From NCBI RefSeq assembly GCF_020342455.1, contig NZ_CP080506.1, positions 1,054,001 to 1,118,000 on the forward strand: a stretch of 64,000 nucleotides of DNA, written 5' to 3'. The stretch is from Profftia sp020342455. Lineage in GTDB: Bacteria; Pseudomonadota; Gammaproteobacteria; Enterobacterales; Enterobacteriaceae. The notes under the pieces were generated by a model that saw only the letters and a list, made by a program, of their open reading frames with translations, did not search any database and was not told where the DNA came from. The translations under genes were made by a program, and so were the position numbers. Below, piece by piece: positions 10,108 through 21,948 of the stretch (position 1 is the stretch's first letter; every line of letters starts with the position of its first letter).

Positions 10108-11039
10108 AAAGATATTTTGTTTATATGATATATCAATTAATAATAAATAAGAGAGGAATGATGATCAGAATTTAATTTAGATAAAGATATTAGTCTTAAA
10201 TTACTATCAATAAAATTATTAAATATTCTTTTATTTATATTTAATAATACTTTCAGTGTGATTCTTTTCATACAAAAAGTCCTTTTAGATTAGATTATTG
10301 TATTAAAGATATAATATATAAAAAATATATATTTTACATCTAAGATATGAAGTAATATTTACTTATTTAAATAAATGCAAAAAGAGAATGATAATATTAT
10401 AAAATATCTAAAGATAAGTTATTGGTATTTCAAATACCACCATAAAATATTAAAGTCATAAAATATTCTATCACAAATGAAATACAGTGAAAATATATAC
10501 TATAGCTATATATGTGTACTATTTATTATATTTTTAGTAAATAATTATATTTAGACTTATCAAGTTATTTATATCAATTTATAGGTTTATTATATATAAA
10601 TTAACATATTAATACCTGAATTAATTAAATAAAAATTAAATATTAATATTTCATATAATATGATCCAAGTAGTTTACTATATACTACTATTTTAAATATT
10701 TATTAATCAATAAATAAATTTTACTGATACACTTCTAAAATAATAAATATACTATTGGGTCTTAGTTTATTCATATTTAAGACTATGAACATACTTTTAT
10801 AAGTGGGTACCTAAATGGTAATCATAAAATATAAAGGGTTGTATTACGAATTATTATTAGGGTATTGTTTATAGGGATGTAATTATTCTTAATAAGTAAT
10901 AAAATAATATATTAATATTTTACTAAAAAAGTATAAAGGGTAATATATATAAAAATTATAGTCATAAAATTAGAATATTTAATTAAATAAAATACTTAAT
11001 AAAATATTAAGTAGCACTTATGTATAACATGCAAATATA
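10108..11039. other. AT-rich gap upstream of waaA
   Basis: No gene supported. waaQ would be expected between waaA and waaG in E. coli order but cannot be read. A perfect 8-bp hairpin lies at 10423-10439. The stretch 10790-10890 is less AT-rich, with several GGG runs, and may be an eroded gene, but I could not match it. Confidence 0.5.
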
Positions 11040-12240
11040 TAATTAAATACATTTGACTTTATCTACTGTATTTTAAAAAAATTAAGTATTAAAATTAAAA
11101 ATTTTTATACTACTGATATACTTTAATGATAGATTAATAATCTAATTTTAATAAAAAATCAATATTGATCTAGATAAAATGATATTGCAGTAAATAACTA
11201 ATATTTATTATAATTGTGTTATTCGATAATTCTATTTACATTATATATAGAAATAAGTTCCAAAATAATATAAATATTCTTATTGAATATATTGATAATC
11301 TATATTTTTTATATAGCATGATAATCAATAGTAAAAATTTTATATTTTAAATACTTATATAATTAAATAATTAGATCGTAAAAGTTATACAAATATAGCT
11401 AGGAAATTATAATTAATCTTTTACTGTATAGACAAATACATATAATCCAAGTTATAAATATAAATACTAATATTAGATAATATAATATATTTTGATTATC
11501 TAATGACTAACCCTACATTTTAAGTAAAGACTAAATAAAAATTTCATAAACTTATTAATAATTAAGTAGAAAATCAGTTCTAATAAAATCTTATCTTATA
11601 TAGCAATAGTACCGTATAAAATGAATATTTTTCTTACTTAATAAGATATGATTCTACAATAGAATAATTTATTACTATTTTGATAATTTGTTACATTATC
11701 AAAATAACTTACATCATAAAAATTTTTAATAAGAGTATTAACACAACATATATCATTAATATGATAAATACTTTAATAAAAGTTAATAATCTTAATGCTA
11801 ATATAAAAAAATTTAAGTAAAAAAATATTAATATTTATAAAACAACTAAATCCCTAATGATATTTTTACGTTTAAATCACTAAATATAAAGTAAATTAAA
11901 TTATACACTATAATATTCTTGAATTTATAAAAACTATTTCTAATTTTAATCCTATGATTTATATAATTAACTTAGGTTTTTAAAGACTAAATATATACTA
12001 GATAATAGTAATCCTAATAAAAACTATTACATTAAATAATTTGTTATTCATATAACATATAATAAGACGTATTATATTACCTATATATACTATCAGACAA
12101 TTTTCTTAAGATCATTATCAAATCAATATTCAATTACTATCAATACTAAAATTTTTACTATATATGATATAATAATAAATTAGAAATATAAATGGTATTT
12201 TAAATAAAAAACTTAAATAAATTAATTAAGGAATATAAGT
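11040..12240. repeat. Left arm of a diverged inverted repeat flanking waaG
   Basis: Read as its reverse complement, this region aligns collinearly with 13400-14880 on the far side of waaG. The firmest anchor is a perfect 34-bp match: 11651-11684 equals the reverse complement of 14001-14034. Similarity continues on both sides, for example 11280-11520 with 14160-14410, and 11110-11210 with 14690-14790. By eye identity is roughly 80 percent in the core and lower near waaG. All frames carry stops and no transposase or sugar-transferase motif is readable. The arm could be an old inverted duplication, a decayed mobile element, or conserved non-coding DNA. Confidence 0.75.
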
Positions 12241-12245
12241 AAGTT

Positions 12246-13394
12246 ATGATAATTGCTTTTTGCATTTATAAATATTTTCCTTTTGGTGGATTGCAACGAG
12301 ATTTTATGCGTATCGCTAAAATGTTTGCAACTAATGGACATAACGTGAGAGTTTATACTCAATCTTGGAAGGGACCATGTCCATTAATTCTTGAAAAGGT
12401 AGAAGTACCTATTAAATCATATACTAATCACTCACGAAATTATGAATATTATACTTGGGTTCAATCACACCTTCAACAATATCCAGTAGATCGTGTTTTT
12501 GGCTTTAATAAAATACCTGGATTAGATTTTTATTATGCAGGTGATGTTTGTTATGCGGAAAAAGTAAAATGTCAAAAAAATTTTTTATATCGCTTAACTC
12601 GAAGATATAAACATTACTTGAATTTTGAAAAGTCTATCTTTAAGGTTGGCGCAAAAACACAGTTATTTATGCTAACTGATAAACAAATATATGATTTTAA
12701 AAAGCATTATCAAACAGAATCAAATCGATTCTATTTAGTACCACCAAGTATACTACCTGATAGGCATCATAGTCAGCAAATTCTAAATGCACGTAATATT
12801 TATCGAAAAAAAAATAGCATTGGTATAAAACAAAACTTAATACTACAAGTAGGATCTGATTTTGCACGCAAAGGGGTTGATCGTACAATTATAGCCTTTG
12901 CTGCATTACCGGATGAAATTCGTTATAAATCCGTATTATTTATTGTTGGACAAGACAATCCTAAGCGCTATCAAGTACTAGCAAATATATTAGGGGTTGG
13001 ATCTAATATTCATTTATTTGCAGGTCGTGAAGATATATCTGAATTAATGACTGCAGCTGATATTTTGCTTCATCCAGCCTATCAAGAAGCTGCTGGTATT
13101 GTTATTTTAGAAGCTATTGTTGCAGGATTACCAGTAATTGCTACAAGTGTATGTGGTTACGCACACTATATTAATCAAGCATGCTGCGGCGTTATTATTA
13201 AAGATCCGTATAATCAAAAAACTTTTAATCATGTGTTATATAACTCCTTAATGGATCAGGATCTACGTGATACTTGGGTATCTAATGCAAGAGATTTTTC
13301 TAAAAAAAATAATTTATGTAATTTACCCGAAAAAATACTAAAAATTATTGAAGGTGATGTTTATGATACAGCCACTCTAATACCTCATGTATGA
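12246..13394 (+). CDS. waaG: LPS core glucosyltransferase I
   Basis: Transfers glucose from UDP-glucose to heptose II, the first outer-core sugar of LPS, at the inner face of the inner membrane. It is a GT-B, family GT4 enzyme. The opening FGGLQRDFMRIA and the membrane-associated patch near residues 103-132 match E. coli WaaG. The catalytic EX7E pair is E281 and E289 in the segment beginning HPAYQEAAG. Length is 382 residues against 374, with a slightly longer C-terminus. The usual partners waaQ and waaP (heptose kinase) are not visible on either side. The gene sits exactly between two inverted repeat arms. Conserved coding sequence shows the gene is under selection. Confidence 0.96.
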   Translation: MIIAFCIYKYFPFGGLQRDFMRIAKMFATNGHNVRVYTQSWKGPCPLILEKVEVPIKSYTNHSRNYEYYTWVQSHLQQYPVDRVFGFNKIPGLDFYYAGDVCYAEKVKCQKNFLYRLTRRYKHYLNFEKSIFKVGAKTQLFMLTDKQIYDFKKHYQTESNRFYLVPPSILPDRHHSQQILNARNIYRKKNSIGIKQNLILQVGSDFARKGVDRTIIAFAALPDEIRYKSVLFIVGQDNPKRYQVLANILGVGSNIHLFAGREDISELMTAADILLHPAYQEAAGIVILEAIVAGLPVIATSVCGYAHYINQACCGVIIKDPYNQKTFNHVLYNSLMDQDLRDTWVSNARDFSKKNNLCNLPEKILKIIEGDVYDTATLIPHV

Positions 13395-13399
13395 CTCCT

Positions 13400-14880
13400 A
13401 ATCTATTGATGTGGTAGTAAAAGATTAAAATAAATTATTAAAAATAATATAAAAAATTATTATAAATGGTTTTGCACCATAAAATATTTTTTATAAAAAT
13501 TAAGATACTATATATTGTAATACTATATTTAGTCAGTAGTAAATCACCAATATTATATTAATAATATAATTAATTTGAGATTTTAAATTTTAAATTTAGT
13601 AAAATTCTATGCTTTTACTATAATAATCTTGATAAATAACAAGTTTTCTTTAATATTATAGATTAAGAATGTTTTAAATTAAATAGATCATTACTAAAAT
13701 TAAATATATTATTGATTTAAAATATTACATAAAATATATTAAGTTAATAAATAAATATTTAGTAATTTTTTATATTAAAAATAAATAATTACATTAATAT
13801 ATATATATTCTAGAATAATTTAGAAAAATTAGAGGATTTAGTTTTGTTATCAATATTAATAATTTTGTATTTAAATTTTTTATATTAGTATTAATATTAT
13901 TAACTTTATTAAAGGATTTATCATATTAATAATATATACTATGTTAGTACGGTTATTAAAAATTTTTATGATTTAAGTTTTTTTATAATGATAACAAGTT
14001 ATCAAAATAGTAATAAATTATTCTATTGTAGAATAATATCGTATTAAGCGATAAAAATATTAATTTTATAGAGAACTCTTGCTGCATGAGATAAGAGTTA
14101 GTTATGCCTTATTTTCTACTTATTATTAATATGCTCATAAAGTTTTTACTTTATCTTTACTTAGAATGTGGTGTTAGTTATTTTATATAATAAAAATTAA
14201 TTATATTATCTAATTTTAGTATTTATATTAATAACTGATTATATTTATTTGTTTGTACAGTCAAAGATTGATAATAATTTCTTTGTTATAGTCATATGAT
14301 TTTACAATCTGATTATGTAATAATATAGTATTAAAATATAAAATTTTTACTATTTATCATTATGCTAAATAAAAAATATAGAGTGTAAATATATTAAATA
14401 AAGAATATTTATATTCTTTTAGGGCTCATTTTGTATACATAATGTATATATATTTATCAAAATTTATTAATTATCATATTAAAATTAAGTAATTATTTTA
14501 ATATTGTACTTCTATAGATATTATTTTAAAGTGATCTTAGTAATTTAAGAGAAATTAAAAAAGTTGGCATGGTATTTATTGATTTAAAATTTATTGTATA
14601 TTATCTTTATTGAGGATTTTTGTTATAGTAATATCCTTGTCCTAATTTTATATTAATTTATACAGTAATGAAATACTATTACATTGATAGCAATTAATAA
14701 ATATTAGTTATTTAATAACGTATCATTTTATCGAGATCAATTTTAGTCTTTTTATTAAAATTAAATTATTTGTTTATCATGAAAATAAATAAGTAACATA
14801 AGATTTTTAATCTTAAAATATAGTATATTATGAATATAATAAAAATATTTTTATAATATACTATATTTTATTTAATTATT
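13400..14880. repeat. Right arm of the diverged inverted repeat flanking waaG
   Basis: Counterpart of the left arm at 11040-12240 in opposite orientation (see that entry for anchors). It carries about 230 extra bases, roughly 14450-14690, relative to the left arm, after which alignment resumes. In E. coli this position between waaG and the waaI-type gene holds waaP, waaS and waaB, and none of them is readable here. A hairpin with 16-bp arms (14815-14830 and 14854-14869) lies at the outer end. Confidence 0.75.
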
Positions 14881-15071
14881 AATAAAATAATATACGTGTT
14901 ACATATAGATACAACAATCTATTATAATTTACTTTTATTAAAAAATGTATAAAGTTATTAAATGATAAAATAATTATAACCTAAATTATTAACGTTAATA
15001 ACGAATAATATTTAGTTGAATCAAATAGACTAAATTATCATACTTCTTATTTTACTTAATTGAGAAAAAAT

Positions 15072-16121
15072 ATGAGCTATAAATACTTTAATACAAAAGA
15101 TATTATTATCTCTGATATAAATTTTTATGCAAAAAATAACATTAAATATAATCCCCTTCATATCGCCTACGGAATAGATAAAAATTTTTTATTTGGATGC
15201 GGTGTTTCTATAGCATCTATAGCAATACATAATAAAAGTAATAATATTTTTTACCATATTTTTATTGATTCCCTCACACAAGATGAAAAAGCAAAAATTG
15301 CTGATTTATCAAATCAATTTAATATAAACATATCTATTCATTTCGTGAAGTGCGAAAAAATTAAGACATTTTTAACTACTCAAAATTGGTCTTATGCAAT
15401 GTATTTACGTTTTATTATTGGGGATTATTTTATCGATAAAGCTTCACGTGTACTTTATCTAGATGCTGATATCATTTGCCAGGGTGATATTAGCGAATTA
15501 TCTACAATAGATTTTGAAGACAAAATAGTATCTGCAGTATTAGAAAGAGATATAAAATGGTGGAAATTTATAGCAAATAGTCTATCATGTCAATCTTTAT
15601 CTGATGGATATTTTAATTCTGGATTTTTACTAATAGATACTAATGCATGGTATAAAGAATCTGTTACAAAAAAAGCAGTATCTATGTTGGAGGATCATTC
15701 TTTTATTAAGAAACTTACATGTATGGATCAAGATGTACTAAATCTTATTCTATTAAATAAAGTAAAATATATAAATAGTAAATATAATACTCAACTAAGC
15801 ATTAACGATAAGTTAAAGGATAATTTTAGCAATCCAATTACAAGTAATACAATTTTTATTCATTATATTGGACCGACAAAACCATGGCATTCATGGGCAC
15901 AATATAAAATATCAGCACCTTTTATTAATGCAAAAAATAACTCTCCATGGAGAAAAGAAGATTTACTCACCCCTAGTAATGCATACTACAATAGATATTG
16001 TGCTAAACATAATTTTAATCAAGGTTATTTTTTTAATGGCATTAAATATTATTTAAATTATTTTTTATTAAAAAAAATAACGAAAAAAAACTTTAATATT
16101 AATTTTGATAAAAAAGTTTAA
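15072..16121 (+). CDS. waaI: LPS core hexosyltransferase, WaaI/WaaO family (GT8)
   Basis: Adds a hexose (galactose or glucose, depending on strain) to the LPS outer core after WaaG. From the ATG at 15072 the protein is 349 residues and opens MSYKYFNTKD, matching E. coli WaaO; a TTG 12 bases earlier was rejected. The GT8 signature is clear: AYGIDKNFLFG near residue 35, the metal-binding DAD at 131-133 in LYLDADI, GYFNSGFLLI, MDQDVLN and HYIGPTKPWH. The tail contains NRYCAKHNF, typical of this subfamily. Whether it uses UDP-Gal or UDP-Glc cannot be told from sequence, so the symbol is a family assignment. The coding DNA is more AT-rich than most genes here. Confidence 0.88.
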   Translation: MSYKYFNTKDIIISDINFYAKNNIKYNPLHIAYGIDKNFLFGCGVSIASIAIHNKSNNIFYHIFIDSLTQDEKAKIADLSNQFNINISIHFVKCEKIKTFLTTQNWSYAMYLRFIIGDYFIDKASRVLYLDADIICQGDISELSTIDFEDKIVSAVLERDIKWWKFIANSLSCQSLSDGYFNSGFLLIDTNAWYKESVTKKAVSMLEDHSFIKKLTCMDQDVLNLILLNKVKYINSKYNTQLSINDKLKDNFSNPITSNTIFIHYIGPTKPWHSWAQYKISAPFINAKNNSPWRKEDLLTPSNAYYNRYCAKHNFNQGYFFNGIKYYLNYFLLKKITKKNFNINFDKKV

Positions 16122-18253
16122 TATATAAAATTATCTAACAATATTTATATATAACAATTTAAAAATAATATTAAAACTATTATTGTATAATTTAGTAATC
16201 AATGATATATAAAATTATAAAATACTTAACTTGAGGCACTTAAAATATAGATCTAAATTGATTAATAATTGATGATTAGACTACAAAATAACATAATAAA
16301 TATGTATATATTTTTATACAATAAATTTATAACTTACTAAGTATTAATGAATTTAATTTACATTAAGTAATGTATATACTACTATATTAACAATATTTGT
16401 TTACTCTGATATGAAAGAAAAAATTTATAGTATTAACATCCAATATATATTGCATAACTAAAAACTAATAAATAACTTACTAATAAGTAAGATTATAAAA
16501 TATAAGAAATGAATTTATCAAAAATTTTTAATATTACTTATTATATTAATATTATTAAACATAAAATTAATATAAACAAGACTATTTAAAAATTAATACA
16601 TGTAGGGATTACTATTTATTATAATAGAAGGATATCAAGTTAATAGGACTAAAATACTTATAAAAATTATAATATTTTAGAATTTTTAAAACCAGAATAA
16701 TGATAAATTGCCTTATATAAGAAGATAGTTTATATTTATTTGAATAAAATATTTAAGATAACTTTGATAGTTAAACAATATTTTTTATCTTTATTATTAA
16801 TAATAAAGATAAAAAATATTGTTTTAAATTATAGATAGTTTATATGGATTAATTATTTTTATATAAAATATTATTAGCTTATATTTTATATATAAAGTAT
16901 TTTTTATTAAAACAGTGATGATTAATACATAATTTATTATGTCACTAAAAATATAATATTGTAAATATTCTTTTACAGAGAAAGATACGATGTTGTTAAA
17001 AAATCAACTATTAATTACTTAATTAAACTATTTTTATAAATTTTCATATAAAAATAGAAAAAGAATCAAATAATAAATTTAATTTATTATTCTTCTAAAG
17101 ATAAAATAAGTATATAAATAAATAATATTATTCTTTCTACTTATACACTTATTAGTGTAAATAATAACGTATTAATAATAGTAAGTATTAAAAATAAATT
17201 AGAAATAAAATTTTTATATTCTAATATAGAGTATATTAACTTTAATAAAAACCTATTATCAATATTCTAAGATTTTAAAAAATATTTTAGTTATAATATA
17301 AATTATTAAAAATTAATTAATATATATTAATATTATTATAAGATGTAGGATCTTAATCCTGTCATTTAAAGAGTGTCTTTATTTATATCACAAATACTAA
17401 ATTAGATATATAATATTCCTAATATGAATACAATATATAGTAAATTTATATTGAAATGTAAAAAAAATGACATACAACTGTCGTTACTCTGTATAATTAA
17501 AGCACTATATATAATAGTATAGTAAGAAAAAGATACAAACAGATTGAACTAATAAACTGTTTTCTTATAATGCATTAATATAAACAAAGAATATTATTCT
17601 TTCTATATAAAATATATTATTTATTATAAAAATAATATATTATAAATATATTTATATATAATATAAAAAAGAATTTTAATATACTATTTTATAGTAAAAA
17701 TAAACTACATAGAAAAATAATGATAAATATAAAATAATTATTTAATTATATCTTCTTACCCCGCAAAAGATTAATAATGATTATATAATAATTATTATAA
17801 CTATACCTTATAATACTTTTGTTAAATAATTAAAGTCTACTATGCTATATAGTATTTTATAAATAACTAATCTATTTATTTGTTTAAGTTAGATATGGCT
17901 AAATATTATAATAACTGAGTTAATGTTTTTATATGTATATAATTGTTTTTAACATTATTGCTACATATCATTTAAATGAGTGTTATTAATCAATAACTCT
18001 TGTATTATTGTCATTAGAATTATGCAATCATAAGTAAGTAAAATATATTAACTTTAATCATTTTTAGTAATCATTTTGATATTTTTGATCCTAAAAATTA
18101 TATATTACCATTATAAATCAATATAATTACTATCGTTATATAACCTAAGAGTTAAGATAATAAAAGAAATAGTGTAACTTAATACTATAAATTATACCCT
18201 AAGACTACTTGTATTTTTTTATAATAAAAACTACTATATTAGGATATTTCCTT
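16122..18253. other. AT-rich gap between waaI and prlC
   Basis: About 2.1 kb without a supportable gene. It holds the 52-bp perfect palindrome at 16773-16824. Slightly less AT-rich patches lie at 17340-17370, 17460-17510 and 17750-17775, but I cannot read a gene in them. Confidence 0.55.
16773..16824. repeat. 52-bp perfect palindrome
   Basis: Arms 16773-16798 and 16799-16824 are exact reverse complements with no spacer. It includes the run TTTTTTATCTTTATTATT and ends in GTTTT. It lies about 650 bases past waaI and 1.4 kb before prlC, so no gene end explains it. Confidence 0.85.
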
Positions 18254-20296
18254 ATGAGTAATATATTATTAAAACCATTCAAACTACCACCATTTTCTAA
18301 AATAAAACCTGAAGATATTGTTCCAACAATAAAGCATGCATTAACTATATGTCGCACAGAAGTTGAGTATGTACTTAAACAATGTACACCATTTAATTGG
18401 AATAATCTATGTCAACCAATATCTGAAACAAATGAATTTTTAAATCGTATTTTTTCTCCTATTAGCCATCTGCATTCTGTACAAAATAGCTTAGAAATGC
18501 GTATAGCTTATAAAAAATGTCTATATTTAATATCTGAATACAATACTTGGTTGGGTCAACATAAGGAATTATATCAAGCATATATTACATTTAAAGCAAG
18601 TAAATTCTTTATAAGACTAACTAAACCACAAAAAAAATCTATAGAAATTTTATTGCGGGACTTTAGGTTATCTGGCATTAATCTATCTAAAAACAAACAA
18701 AATCGTTATGGTGAAATTATATCCCGATTATCTAAACTTAATATGGAATTTAGTAATAATGTTTTGGATGCTACTAATGGATGGAGTAAGCTCATTATTA
18801 ATCAAAAAGAACTATTAGGTTTACCTACAAGATATAAGGATGAAGCTAAAAAAATAGCAGATTCTCAAGAAAAAAAAGGTTGGCTTTTAACATTACATAC
18901 TCATAGTTATATGACAATAATGACTTATGCTGATAATCGCGAAATACGTTATGATATATATAGGGCTTTTAACACACGTGCATCCAACGAGGGTCCCACT
19001 GCTGGTCAATGGGATAATAGTAATATTATAATAGAAATTTTGCAATTGCGCCATGAATTAGCACACCTTTTACGCTTTAAGTCTTATGCCAATAAATCAT
19101 TAGTCACAAAAATGGCTAAAAATACACAACAAGTACTATCGTTCCTTAAGTATCTAGGTAAAAAATCACGCCATCAGGGAATCCAAGAATTATCTGAACT
19201 ACTTAAATTTACAAAAAAATATTATAATATAACGAAATTAGAACCATGGGATATTATTTATTATAGTGAAAAACAAAAAAAATATCTATACTCAATCAAT
19301 GATGAAGAAATACGATCTTATTTTCCTGAAAAAAGCGTATTAAACGGATTATTTAAGTTAATTAAACGAGTATATGGTATCTTTACTAAAGAACGTTATG
19401 ATGTAGATGTATGGAATAATAATGTTCGTTTTTTTGAGCTTTATGACGAAACAAAAGAATTACGTGGTAGCTTTTATCTTGATTTATATACGCGTGAAAA
19501 TAAATGTAGCGGTGCATGGATGGATAACTGCGTTGGGCGTGTGCGTCGAGCAGATGGTAGTCTGCAAAAACCAGTTGCTTATTTAACGTGTAACTTTAAT
19601 AAACCAATAGGTGAAAAACCTGCACTTCTTACTCACAACGAAGTAATTATACTATTTCATGAATTTGGACATGTATTGCACCATACAATGACAACTATTG
19701 AGATAGCTAATATATCTGGTATTAATGGGATACCATGGGATGTAGTTGAATTTCCAAGTCAATTTATGGAAAACTGGTGTTGGGAACCAGAGGTATTAAA
19801 AATAATTTCAAGTCATTACCAGACAAATAAACCACTGCCACACAAAATTATTAATAAAATTTTATCTGCTAAATACTATCAAATAGCTCTATCTATTCTA
19901 CGCCAGGTAGAATTTGGAATGCTTGATTTTCTTCTACATGCTGCATTTAATCCTACAAATAGCTCTTGTGTCTTTGATATTATTAAAGAAGTTAAGGAAG
20001 TATTTACTCTTATCCCATCACCAAAATGGGAAAGAGTTACGCACACTTTTAGTCATATATTCTCTGGTGATTATGCAGCATGTTACTATGGTTATTTGTG
20101 GTCAGAACAACTATCTGCTGATGCTTTTTTACGCTTTAAAAAAGAAGGAATTTTTAATATAAATACTGGTCGTATATTTTTAGATACTATTCTATCAAAA
20201 GGAGGGTCTGATGATCCCAGAAATCTTTTAAAAAAATTTCTTGGTCGTATACCTACAATAGATGCTCTATTGTGTCAATATCGTATTAATAACTAA
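18254..20296 (+). CDS. prlC: Oligopeptidase A
   Basis: Cytoplasmic zinc metallopeptidase (M3 family) that degrades short peptides, including cleaved signal peptides. From the ATG at 18254 the protein is 680 residues, exactly the E. coli length, and opens MSNILLKPFKLPPFSKI. An AGGA Shine-Dalgarno lies 9 bases upstream, so I rejected the earlier ATG at 18209. The zinc site HEFGHVLHH starts at residue 469, with the third ligand in the following ENWCWEPEVL helix. It stands alone; rsmJ, its E. coli neighbour, is not seen. A hairpin terminator follows. The gene is complete with no internal damage. Confidence 0.96.
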   Translation: MSNILLKPFKLPPFSKIKPEDIVPTIKHALTICRTEVEYVLKQCTPFNWNNLCQPISETNEFLNRIFSPISHLHSVQNSLEMRIAYKKCLYLISEYNTWLGQHKELYQAYITFKASKFFIRLTKPQKKSIEILLRDFRLSGINLSKNKQNRYGEIISRLSKLNMEFSNNVLDATNGWSKLIINQKELLGLPTRYKDEAKKIADSQEKKGWLLTLHTHSYMTIMTYADNREIRYDIYRAFNTRASNEGPTAGQWDNSNIIIEILQLRHELAHLLRFKSYANKSLVTKMAKNTQQVLSFLKYLGKKSRHQGIQELSELLKFTKKYYNITKLEPWDIIYYSEKQKKYLYSINDEEIRSYFPEKSVLNGLFKLIKRVYGIFTKERYDVDVWNNNVRFFELYDETKELRGSFYLDLYTRENKCSGAWMDNCVGRVRRADGSLQKPVAYLTCNFNKPIGEKPALLTHNEVIILFHEFGHVLHHTMTTIEIANISGINGIPWDVVEFPSQFMENWCWEPEVLKIISSHYQTNKPLPHKIINKILSAKYYQIALSILRQVEFGMLDFLLHAAFNPTNSSCVFDIIKEVKEVFTLIPSPKWERVTHTFSHIFSGDYAACYYGYLWSEQLSADAFLRFKKEGIFNINTGRIFLDTILSKGGSDDPRNLLKKFLGRIPTIDALLCQYRINN

Positions 20297-20326
20297 TAAG
20301 TTAAACTTATATACTTTAATAACAAT

Positions 20327-20359
20327 TAAAAAATAACAAGTAACTTGTTACTTATTTTT
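20327..20359 (+). terminator. Probable prlC terminator
   Basis: Stem AAGTAAC (20337-20343) with GTTACTT (20346-20352), extendable through an A-run/T-run pairing, followed by ATTTTTTAA. It starts about 30 bases after the prlC stop. Confidence 0.55.
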
Positions 20360-21948
20360 TAATAAAATACAAAATTAATATATGCGCAATATTTCTTAAA
20401 TTAGTTATATCTATAAGTACAACTGCCTAATAATATAATATTTAATTTATACAAACTAAACATAATTTTATTATTTAATATATTAAATTCATTAGTATAA
20501 TAGTACTAAATTATTATTAATAGTTATTAATAAAACTATAACACACAAACTTACTGATATAAGATCATATGCAACACTACACTTATATAACTAATTTATT
20601 AAATAATTTTTAAAAAAATAAAAATTAATTTTAATAAGTCTTAATAATAAAATTATTACTCATCTATGTATTAGTAGTGAATAATATTAAATTATTACCT
20701 TACTAATATATGTAGTATTATTGTAATAATAACTATATTAAATATTTAATATAGTTAATTACAATAATCTAAAATGATCTATTTAAATACAAATACGGTA
20801 AAATTTCATAATATTTATAAATAAAACTTAATAATATGTTGTACAATAATTATTGTATATTTTTAATAGTGTAAAAGTAGTATTTTAATACTTTAGTAAT
20901 CAATAAATTATATATTATAAAGAATATCAAGCAAAATATATGATATTAGCATAGTTTTAGAGACTATTACTAAGTTTTTATTCGCTTAATTTATATTTAT
21001 TTAAAATAAATATTTTATTATAAAAAATAATATCATAATGAATAATAATAATTTATTCCTAAAATATTATAAGAATAATTAGTAATTTTAAATATAATAC
21101 TTAAGTCATTGTATATAAATATTAACTATTTAGTTTATATTATTAATATAAATACAAATACTATACAATCATTTATAAAAACTAATATATAAGATAATTA
21201 TCTTATATAAACTTCATAATATAAAATTAATCTTATATCTTTTAAAATTTATTCTATTAATATTTTAAATTAAAAATTATTTATTCTTGATAATATGATT
21301 AAGATAAATAGATTTATTAAATCTAATTCTTTAAAATTATATAACATATACAGATTAATAATCTATATAATGTCTTTTTAGATTAAAAACTAAAATATAA
21401 TTTTGTACACATATCCTAGTGTACTTAAGTCTATATATAAATATATATAGTTCTTGATCAAACTATTAATTAAATCACCGCAAATCAAAATTTATTATCT
21501 GCTATAAAATCAAAGTACTATGATCATTATGTTTGATACGATATTAGTAATGATATATTAAAATTTTAATAGAAAAAATTAGATTTTATTATCTTTTATT
21601 AACTGTAATGGATATATGCTAAATGTTTATTTAATTATTGTATTATCTTACAGTAAAATGTTTTTATATAGTAATTACTATATTTTAGCTTATAAGTACC
21701 CCCCGATAGAGCAAATATCTTTTTAGTGCCATTCATTGTAAAAGAAAAATTAAACTACCAATATAATAATATTAAATTATATAAAATAATTTTATTAGTA
21801 TTTAAAATACTACGGATATTAAGTATAATAGTATTTAATATTATTTGTTATATTATAACATATATATTAACCATTTATATAGCATCTTTATAGTATCCTT
21901 TACTAACCTAAATTAAGTAAAAAATAAAAATAATATTGCAAAATAGTT
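20360..21948. other. AT-rich gap between prlC and djlA (convergent)
   Basis: About 1.6 kb with no readable gene. A long bulged hairpin is listed at 20720-20765. A small GC-richer patch with a run of six C at about 21699-21704 near the djlA end is unexplained. Confidence 0.55.
20720..20765. repeat. Long hairpin with a palindromic core
   Basis: Core 20730-20757 is a perfect palindrome (14-bp arms, no spacer). After a 2-base bulge on the left side the pairing continues for 8 bp (20720-20727 with 20758-20765). It is not adjacent to a gene. Confidence 0.7.

Noticed and set aside
10790..10890. Possible gene relic in the GGG-containing patch upstream of waaA
   Set aside because: Translated fragments in six frames gave no match to waaQ or any neighbour I could recall, so no call was made.
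18209..18253. N-terminal extension of prlC
   Set aside because: No homology and no Shine-Dalgarno; the ATG at 18254 has both.
19914..20162. Plus-strand ORF of 82 codons
   Set aside because: Out-of-frame shadow within prlC, whose frame is conserved throughout.
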